Shown one piece after another: positions 49,601-60,290 of a stretch of 64,000 nt of DNA. Position 1 is the stretch's first letter, and each line of letters begins with the position of its first letter. A program made the translations under genes and the position numbers. The DNA is taken from the NCBI GenBank assembly GCA_025331565.1, contig JAFREQ010000024.1, positions 3,127,501 to 3,191,500 on the forward strand. Direction: 5' to 3'. The notes under the pieces are model-generated. The model saw nothing but the letters and a program-made list of their open reading frames with translations, did not search any database and was not told the DNA's origin. The stretch is from Holacanthus passer (taxonomy: Eukaryota > Chordata > Actinopteri > Pomacanthidae).

Positions 49601-52600
49601 CAGGACAGTTCATCTCTGAATCCCCCCCGGTTCAGAGAGGAAGAAACTCATAACTTTTCTGCTTGACTGCTGTGGATGCCGTCAGTCTTTTGCTTTCCTC
49701 TCCTCCCTCCCCTCACGCTCAGGCCTCGTCTGCAGACTGTCTGTCAGTCGCGTTGAGAGGGCAAATAAAGTTTGAAATAAAATCTAACCCTGTTGCTTCC
49801 ATTTCGACTCAACCCAAAATACGCCGTTTAACACTGCGTGTGACACCTCCAAAAACATTCCCTGTGACATTTATTCTCTCACACCTGCTGAAATCCAGCA
49901 ATAACCCTGTTAAATAAGCGAGGTGTGGAGTATTGCTCGGGAGCAGTAGTTTTCTCTCGGAGCTCCTCGGGGTTTCCCCCAAACGCTTGACCTCAAACTT
50001 GAGGAACTCCACCTCAGTTTCACCGATTGGAAACGAGTCCGGACAGATCGCGGTCGATCCTCGGCTCACACTGAGCGCACCTCCAGTCCTCGGCTGTGTG
50101 TTTGTTCAGGTGCGGCGGACCCTCGACCCGTCGGGGTTTACGACTGCCCGCCTTGATGCAGTTCACAAGTTTATTAAACAGCCGAGATGAGGAGGAGAAT
50201 GAACGAGTTTCTCAAAATAGAAATGAGCAAACCCACACAATGCAAGCTCTATGTGGATCTGGATCTATGTGCTTGAACACTGTTATCATGTAAAAACTTA
50301 ACTTAAGTTTGACATTGTGAAGAATATGATTATTCACTATCTGGCAGTGAGTCAAATGTTAGATGGAAACACTGATATGACTCACATATGTAAATCCAGA
50401 TGTTTCGCTCACCTTAGTCCAAAGACTGGACCAGGGAATCAACTAGACTGGCTCTATCCAAAGGTAACAAAATCCATCTGCCTGCACTTCTACAGCTCAC
50501 TAATTAATACTTTATAAGTTGTTGGTTTAATCTGTACAAAGAGCTAAATGTAAAAACAATAATTTGCTATTTTGAAGGATGTTATTTTCTGGACTATTTG
50601 TTGGCTGGGAGCAGTTGCGACCTGGAAGTTACTCGAACCAAAATATTCTGGCATATAAAAACACCCAAATTGTTGGTTTATCTGTTGGACTTTTGTACTG
50701 ACATGATTTAAGCTGTTTCCCCCTTTTTTCAGTCTTTGTACTGAGCTAAACAAACCGTACTGTCATACCGCCAGACAGCGAATAATTTCCCAAAATGTCA
50801 AAATAGAGATGATCATCAGATAAACTAAAAATTGCATTGTCATCAAGTTAAAAATAAGGTTGTGTGCATGTGCAGGGACACACACATTCATGCAGATCAT
50901 GTGTGATTGTAACCCTGACGTTTTACTTTCTCCACCACCCGAATGTGACCACATTCATTCATCCTTCATATCGTTTCAACTCAAGTTTAATTGTTCGATA
51001 ATTGATGCCTTAATCACAAATCCCATCACACATCAAGGCCGCCCCATAAAACTTAAACCTCATTTAATAACTCGAGCTGCTTTTATTACAACAAATACAT
51101 TACTATACATAGTCTATATGGGGCTTTGTGGTTCTGCAATATTTGAAGGTTACTGTTCTCTCTTGTGCGGCTGCAGAAGCCAAAGTGGACGGGAGGTGCC
51201 AAAAAGCACAGACCAGACGGGGTGGTCCGGAAAACAGCCCGGAGATCCAGTGAAACTTAACAAGCATGTTCCCTTTGGATGTTAAAATGAAGTGTAACAC
51301 AGATATTAATGTAGCAAGTATCACAACACAGCAGAGGAATGTAAACTGGAGCTCTGGGACATCAGGCTGGACGCTAACCAGCTGCAGCCCAATACCCCCA
51401 CCATCATAATAACTCGACCCCCCCTCAACGAGCAGCTCCGCTCAGGCCTCAGCTTTTCATCGTGGCTGGCCCGGGAGCGGGGCCGAAATGACTCCTTCTG
51501 GAGATGGAAGTGTCTGGTTACTCATCTGGGGAAGGAGCGGGCTTGATTTTTCAGATAAATCACTCGTGGTGATATAAAGGCAGCTGAATGTTCCTGAGGG
51601 TTCAAGGCCCGTCCACGAGTCTCATGACGGCGACACGGCTGCTGTTAGCTCTGTTACACATTAATGAGCAGGTGAATGAACTGATAACCTCATAGGAGGA
51701 TTTGACTCTTTGACTCCTGCTTTATGTCGGGTCAATGTGTGTGTGTGTGTGTGTGTGTGTCTTCTCCTCCAGAGGTGTCCATCCTGTGGGCTGCTCACCA
51801 GGTTCACCACAGTTCAGAGTACTACAACCTCACCACCGCCCTCAGGCAGTCCCTCACGCAGCAGTTCACATCATGGGTGAGATTATGTGTTAATCACTTC
51901 TACATAAAGTATTATCTGTGTAGATAACTGCTCACACACTGACACGTTGTTCCTTTATTACCATGAACACACACACACTGTAGTTTATTCTGACTCAACC
52001 CCACAAACATAGAAATGTAGATGTCAGTTGTACAACCTTGGTGTGAGTGTGACCCCATGAGGAGATTTGTCAGACTAATATGAATGAACTATATTAATTT
52101 CTCTCATCTTCTCCTCCTCAGATTTTCTACATGCCCCTGGCTCTGGTTGCACCTCCTGCAATCTTCGCCGTTCACATACAGTTAAACCTTCTCTACCAGT
52201 TCTGGATCCACACAGAGGTCAATATTTGAACAGAGGTTATAGATTCTGTTGTTGTAGTGGAAACCACTAAAACTGTGTCATGAACTGGATTTTAAAAAGA
52301 GGAGTGTGTGACAGCGTCAGAGGTTTTACGTGTTAAAAGTTTAAGATAATGATTCACATGATGTTTGTGTTGTAGTCCTGCATAAACTGCAGAAAGAATT
52401 AGATGCTGATTGGTTGATTTACAGGAAATAATTGATGAGGGGTGTTTTTTCAACAAATGACTAGTCACAGCTTGATTTACATGATTTTTCTCAATTTCTT
52501 ATTTTAGATTTAATATATACATTTTTTTTTGACAGTTTCAGACATTGCTTATAGCTTGAGCAGCTTGTTGTGGGGATTTGCCAGTTTTGCCATTTTACAG

Positions 52601-55600
52601 ACAACGTTTTGACACAAATCTAAAAACAATAATCAATAGAATAATTGCTAATGAAATACTTTGTTTTATTTAACCTGGTAGTTTCATGCAGATGGAGCGC
52701 GTGAATACTCTGAACACTGTGTTGCAACGAGTAAATATGTGAATATGTTATATAATCAGTCAACATGTAGCACAGCTTTGTTTGAATTTACTCCTCCATT
52801 CACTGTTGCTGTGCTCAGTTAAAAGGTAATATGACTGAAAAAAAGTCTGCAAAGTTATCTTTCTCCCTGTGCCAATACTAATCCGTCTGCTAAGTCGAGC
52901 CTTTGTAGACTCAGTGTTGCAGTGGAACCTGTGTTCAATAAAAAATAATGAGATTTTATGAAATATTCCAAACAGAAGCGTGACCACTCTCTCTGCCTCT
53001 AAAGCGACTGAGAGTATCACTTTTACAATCCCAACAATCTTTAGAGGGAATGAATGGATTTGGAGCGCCTTCCATCTTTTAGTGCACTATTAGTGAAAAC
53101 AGTCGTAATAGTCACAATTTTCTGAAGGGATGTAATTTATGCCTCCTTTATGGGCTTTTTTTGATGTCATGTAATTTATTGGCACGCCGTTCGCTGCAGC
53201 ACTCAGAGCCGGACTGAAGTGGTGGAGACCCTTTTCATTCAAGATGAAACTCTCACGCTCGGCTGCCAGACGCTGCCATTTCATGGAAATAATGAATCAC
53301 TGAGAAGCTGTGTCCAGCCGTGCACATTTCTCCAGACCGAGGGGTCTGTCGTATTGATGCGAAACATCAAAATATCTGAGCGTCGCAGCCAAAAGAGAAA
53401 CATGAACTGTGTGAAATACGCTCTGTGACCTCTGCAATCTTTAACGACTCACTGGTGCATCTGTTTGATATCGAAGAAGAGAAAATGCTCCATAGTTTAA
53501 TGCACAAAATGCACTCATGATGCATTCACTGCATGCTTTTCTCCATGTGTGTGTTAGTGGCTTTAAACATCGGTGTTTCAGCTGTTGGCACTTTTTCCTC
53601 ATCCCCACTAGCTGCTGTGCTACCAGTCCATAAATACTGATCTGCAATGAACAGTTTCAGCTTCATAATCAGGAAACAGGCAAGAAACAGGTTGCCACAC
53701 ACACTCTCCAGAGGATGAACCCTTTCCACTTTGGACACACAGCCTTTTGTCTCCTACCACCATCAGGACAAAAATGCCAATTTTGAGCACAATATATTTC
53801 ACGATCTCAAAGTCAGATTATGATAAAATGTACTGAGCCCATTCTATATGTCCATGAACTGTATTTTATTTTTCATAATTTCAGCTGATCAAAGACCTTG
53901 GACCTCTGGAGTGGATCTTCAACACCCCAAAACATCACAGAGTTCATCACGGTGAGATCGGCTTCATTTCATTATTGATCTGCTTATTTTATCAAGTGTC
54001 ACAGTGGTTTTTTTGTTGCCATTCCTGAGATGGTTCATCGACACGCTCGTGGACGAGCAACATGAAACGTGCGATAAAGACTGAAATGTTGATGATTGAT
54101 CGTATCGGATGATGGTTATGTTTAATTCGCTCTGGTCGGGTTATTTTCATGTCGGTCGATGTATCAACTCGTGTGGAGAAAACTGAGATAATGGAATGAA
54201 AAGCGTGTTTTTAAGGAGCTTAAATCGTTTCCATGGTCATCTCACTAAATATTTCCTCAACAGGGAGGAACCTTTACTGCATTGACAAGAATTACGGAGG
54301 AATTCTGATCATATGGGATCGATTATTCGGTAAGTGAAAGTAATGAGATATTTGGATTTGTTCCTGTCTGTCTCTCAGTTTGTATTCAAAGATGTTATCA
54401 GTCAACTGTTTTTGCTGTTTGTTTCTGTGCTGGTGTCTGTGATTCCAGCCCTGTCATTACTTGATATTCAATGGAAACCAGAAGTTGTGGTGTGACCCAT
54501 TACAACAACAAAATGAAGGGAAACAGTGACTCTATAAACTGTATGTTTGCCTGTAGCCTTAATCCTCGACTCAGCAATTTTGCACCAAATGTCAGTGAGA
54601 GGTAACTGATTAAATTTTGAGGTTTACATTACCCAGAAATCCCTTGTGCCATTTTATTTTCCTCCCTGCAGCTGCAGACTGTTTTAAGAGGTTGATCCCA
54701 GAAGCTGTGATCCCAATCTTTCCTGATCTGTAGCAGGTTTTATATTTTTCTCCTGACAGTATTCTCCTTGGAGTATTGATCTGTGTTTCCCTCAGGAGTT
54801 GGTGGAGACCAAAACAGAGTTAAAAGTAGAGTGAATGTTGGACTCATGATGTTCACAGCTTCATGTGTTGGCTCCAAAAAATATGAGGTTAAGATATTTA
54901 TGTATTAGTTAGTTTGGAAAATAAAAACCTGATAAATCTGTCCTTCTCAGGTACCTTCGCTGAAGAGGGCGACAAAGTGGTGTACGGCCTGGTGTTCAAT
55001 ATCAAAACCTTCGAAATCCTCTACGTCCAGGTGAGTCCTGGCTTCCGTCAGCCGTCGGCCGAGCAGCTCGCCGCCGCCCGTCTGAGTATAAACACCCTGA
55101 GCAGATGAGGCGTGAGCTCATGTTTCTCTCGCTGGCTGAGGGGCCATTTTGTAACCATAACATTATTATTTTAGTCTAAACACGCTGCCCAGCTGAGGTG
55201 AAGGAGGCCAGTGAAATGAAATGCCAGGAGGTGGATGTTAGGATTATTTTTGCTGCCCTCGCTGTTGGCAGAGCTCAGCGTGAGCAGCGTCCTCCTCAGT
55301 GAAAGCAGAAACATTTCTACTCAGGATTCATTAACGCAGCTACGTCTTAGTTAACAGTGATCAGTTAAATGTAGCGTTTGATTGTATATTACTGTTTGAC
55401 TGATGGGCTTATTTTCTCTTTCAGCTGCACTATTATTTTTATTTGTGGAGAAAGTCCAAAACTTACAAGAAAATCAGCAACAAATTGTCGACCTTCCTCA
55501 AAGGTCCAGGCTGGAAACCTGGTAAACCTCGGCTGGGTGACCACGCCGGCCATCCCAAGGTCAGTGAAGAGAATCCTCTGTTTCCATCATTCCTGCGTCT

Positions 55601-58078
55601 TGTCACAATGATGGCCTCAGGCTTCATTAGCCGTCACTTTGACACACGCAAAACAACACAGGCCCAAATGACTCAGAGCATTCCTCATTGAAGGATTCAC
55701 ATATTCTACAAGTTTTACAAGAAACTGCCACATCAAATAAAAGCTGCAAAGCCTTTGTAGAGGGAACACAATAAGTTCATTTTCACCGTCTTTAAAACGC
55801 AGTCTGCGGGATTAAAACCGCATGCAGCCCAGTGTAAATGTGCATGTGTGTGTGTGAAAGAAAGAAATACAGGCTCCACTTGAACGCCGCGGCGGTTAGC
55901 TTTGAAATAACGCTGATGGTGTCACATATTTAGTTCCCTCATGCTTCACACTTAAGAAAAAAAAAAAAACTCCCCTTTGCCTTTACAATTAAATTGGCCC
56001 CTTAAACCCAGCGGGGTGATTCTAAACACGGACAGAGCTGGAGTTTAACCCGAAATATCTTGAAAGGCTTCGTGTCAGACGGCTGCTGGTTGATATCTGC
56101 CAGCGAGGGACAGAAAGGAAAGAGAGGGGAGCGGAGGAGGAGATGGGCTTGAACGTGTTTCAGCTCTTTGAGAATAAGCAGAGCGGCGTGCTGGAATACC
56201 TACAGGGTTGGATGGGATGCGGGGGGAACCCACATGTGGTGTTTTGGTTCTTCGGGATCCTGGGAAACCCCCCGAATGAGAGACAGGCATCGATGATTGG
56301 CCAGTTTTTTTGCGCTTCGTTCCCGAGGAGGAGGCAGTTTGGACACGAAGCCCTCAGGCCTAATTAGTTATCGCTAAGGAGCACATTCAGACAAAAACAG
56401 GTCAAATGACTCAGGGAATTCTTACAGAAGGACTCATATATTCCTCTGTGTGTGGAGGAAACCGCTACACCCAATAAATCCCGGACGGCTTTGTAGTTGG
56501 AACACAACAAACTAATTTTCACCAGTTTTGAAATTCAGCCTGTAAGAGACTGAAACTGTTTTGCTAAGAAGAAAATAAAGCACATAAAAAGTTGAAAGGT
56601 CACCAGAGAAGTTTGAACTTGTTGCTTCATCCACTTTTATGAGTGAGATTATGGCACGACTTCCTTTTTAAAGACAAACATTCACACTCACTCACTTTTG
56701 TTTTCTGTTGTTTTTGCCATTTCTTTTTTCTAATTTCTGCCCTCATGCTGTTTTTATTGTCCTTTATTGCATCTCTTTAAGTAATAATCATTTTTCATTA
56801 CACCAGTTTTTCACATGTACTATTTATTTCATGTTTTCATCAGTAGCTGTTCAGCGTATTTGCGTTTTTAATTGCCTCTTTGTATACAAGTATTTATTGT
56901 TATTGGCAGCGTCCTGCAGCCTTCGTCAGGCTTTTGGAAGTGTAGTTTTTATCTAAATTAAAACACTGTGACGTGATGAATTCATGTTGTTGTGATGCTC
57001 TTGTTAGGTTGCACCACACAGACACGGAGGTGAGGTGAAGTTGTGAAGATTTATTATAAAGCACAATATGGAGGTGAAGTGGAGATGAACAACAATTACA
57101 GAATCACTAAGTCTTGTATGAAAGAATAATTGTAATAATATATGATTGTTTGATTTATTAATTAGGAGTCGATGCACAAGCTTTACTCAGTTCTGAAGAA
57201 TGCATCTGTACTGTAAAGGTTCTGAACATGTTACTGTAAACACAAGGTCAAACTTGCTGTCTGGTATCCATCCAGAAAATTAGGGATTGGGGAATTAAAC
57301 TTGTTTCGTTTTCCATGTGCAGATTACCGGAAAGGAACTTCCTCATGACCCCAGCTGGCCGCTGCCTTTACAAGCTTATGTTATTGTACATTTCCTGCTG
57401 GTGGTGCGGATTTACCACGACCTGTTCGAAGACAAGATGGTACGTATAGGAAGACTGTACAGAACAGAGGAATGTGTTGTTTACTGCTTTGCCCAAAAGC
57501 ACATTGACTCTGCTCCTGAAGCAGAGAAGAGCATTTCTGTCAATTCTCTTCAGTCAGACTTTTCATCCCTGTGCGACTGAAGCCGGTGACCTTCTGGTCA
57601 CACACTGGCTACTGTTATGTTTAGGCTACTGTAATCCTTCATATAAAGTATGACAAGGTGGTCCAGGGTGCTTAATTTGAGACTGAGTGATGTGTGTTTG
57701 TTTGCCAACATTATTTCACCCAATTACACAGTTTGTTGTGGCTGGTCCATGGTCGAGCACAGTCCTCTACTTAGCCAGCAGGAAAAGACTAGCTCGGTCT
57801 AACATCATGACAGAATGACTGATCGGCATTCCCCTTTAGAACAACCTTTGTCTATTATTTTCCACTCAACGAGCCAAAAGACCCCCTTCCTCCTCCTTCA
57901 GAAAAAAAAAGAAACAGGTCTCCTCAGCAGTTATCTTTGGAAGCCTTTTTTCCCCAGGCATAGTTTTGGTTAGCCAAAAAGTGCTGTCACGCCCAGCCCC
58001 TTCAAACTCCCAAATAAAATGGCCTGTCTTTTTGTGATGGCTACCTCCGTGGTGCTCCTTCAGTTGTGGTCCCCCCTG

Positions 58079-58109
<31 letters not shown>

Positions 58110-60259
58110 CACATACACACACACACACACACACCCCTCCTCTCCAGGGTCGAGGGTTCCCCCTCCCTCTCGGCGAATGAAACACCAGCTGGTGGTCCAG
58201 CAGTGAACACAAACGCCTTAATTGTCGAGTCAACCATTTCCCAACCCAAATAGCCTTCAGGATGCAGCAATCAGGACTTGGAGAGAAAATAACAAAGTGA
58301 GCTCTCTGGCCCGACGATAAATCATGTCACTGTTATGTATTTATACCCACATGTTCGCTAGGCGCTTATTTGGCCTGACAATTGATGATACACTGCCGGA
58401 CAATTTATGGGCTTTGCGTTAATTTCGAAGCCATGAAAACATGGTTATTTGCAACAAGTGAAGCTACTCTTCAATTACATCATCAGCGGGCCAACATGTA
58501 CGTTTCATTATAGGTTTGCTCTCTGGTTTGGGCAGAGAGGAGATTTGCCCAAACCATAAAATGTCATCTCACGACAACTCTCTATTAATGATTGCAAAGT
58601 TTGGACTTCAGTACCTGCTGTGATGTAAGTTTCAATTTAAAGCAGGACAGAGAAATAAAAGGATCAATTTGACATAATATAGCAACTGAAAGTGGCTAAT
58701 TTGTCATGTGTTCTGTGCAAATTATCAATAATGTAGGACGTGTGTTGTCTTTGTAACTTAGTGTAGTAACATTTCACAAGTGATGTACTGGAGTGTTTTC
58801 TCAGTGGTAACTCTGTCCGACGAGATTTCATGAACTCCATCATAATAACAGCTGCAATAATGGGCTGAATAATGAGTTAATCTGCTTCGTCTCAGGGGAC
58901 AACAGAATAACACAATCAGTCCGCTGCCACCAGATGTTAACTTTCATTTCTGTCCTCCGCTGTTATTGCTGCAGTTTGACACTTGATCACATTAAGAATG
59001 AGCACGATGAATGAAGCGCAGAACGTTTCCCCCTCTCCGTTTCTTTTTTCAAAATGAGTTCTGTAAACGTGACTCCGCCTGACGACACTGAGGGATTTGC
59101 GGAGGTTTTTCTCTGACGTCTCGGCTGCCGAGTCCTCGGGGTTATTAAACGCAGATAAGTTCACATAACCTTTGGTACCAGAATAATTCTCCGCTCATTA
59201 CACCTCCTGCTAAAAATAACTGTATCTGTAGCCTTTGAACTCTGATGCAATGATCATTCAGCTTTAATTCACTTTGACAGTCTGGGGTGACTCTTCACTC
59301 TGATCTGGATCGAGGCCAAAATTCCCTTGGTTTGATTCACGGGAAACATAATCGTATCATCCCTCTGTGTTCCCACGTGAGGGCTCAGATAATATAATTC
59401 TTAACGGGACTTATGGATTACGACCACTGGATAAACACGAAGACGTACAGTTTTATTGCATCCTGTTGATGGCTGGATTTTACACGGACTGTATATGGCC
59501 TTTGGGTCGGTCCAGTGTGGGAGCAGCCTGTGAGATTTGGCCGTGAGGCTCGGGATTGAGTGTCGGAGAAATGTAAACCTAAGCTGACAGCCCACGGCAT
59601 CCTCAGGAGACACCGGGCTTCCAGCTGCTGCCCTCGGCCAAGGCCGTAGGTTAGAGAACACGAATTAGACCGAACATCACGTCCTGTTCTTCGTGTGTTT
59701 GTGAGAGTCTATTTTGTGTGTGCATCCCAAATAGCTTCGGAAAAGGTCAGCGAGGATCTGCCTGGGATCTCTGCTCCGATGTTGGTTGTTTTGGCTCCGC
59801 TCAGGGGCTATCGGGATTCAAACTGCAGTCTCTTCCACTGTGGTCAAGTCCCCTGTCAAGATCCATCTGGGATGATTAGAGCGTCTATGTAAGCATGTCA
59901 GTGCAAAGTAAGAGGCGGGCTGCGTTGGCTGCAGGATCCTGCATGTGCCAGCGCACTTACTCCGAAGGTCAGACATGTTTTGGTTGGCAATGCCAAGTAA
60001 ACAGTCGAACAGCGGTGCGGTTTATGACTGCTCTCCCAGTAAGGTCTCCTGTGATCGTAACGTAACCAGCCATGATATTAATTTAAGGTTTAGATTCTAA
60101 TGTATTTTTTCCCGACCACATTTCTCATGGCATGAATGTTGATCCTAGATGCTGTCCCAGTTAACCATTGTGGGGATGGCCGGCTACGTTCTGCTCACTC
60201 TCACCGCCCTGGGCTACATCATGGATCAGAGGTACAGTACGAGATATTTCTTCATGTCA

Positions 60260-60290
<31 letters not shown>

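Larger units (their letters stand above)
39921..51772 (+). other. agmo: agmo intron 3 (11.85 kb) with several non-coding islands
   Basis: The largest intron, between the first and second His boxes. It contains a (GT)n-(GA)n compound microsatellite (40550-40611), a poly(A) run (43117-43137), and GC-richer repeat-free islands at about 41100-41600, 43180-43430, 44640-45000, 46240-46720, 48050-48560, 49210-49560 and 51380-51560. In vertebrates, regulatory DNA of a developmental neighbour often sits in such introns; that role is inference. A candidate antisense coding exon lies at 45449-45615. The stretches between islands are AT-rich and empty. Confidence 0.55.
53952..54950 (+). other. agmo: agmo introns 6 and 7 (interrupted by exon 7)
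   Basis: Intron 6 (53952-54263) shows nothing special. Intron 7 (54330-54950) holds a copy of a dispersed repeat; its best part, 54786-54843, resembles 9207-9264. Confidence 0.6.
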
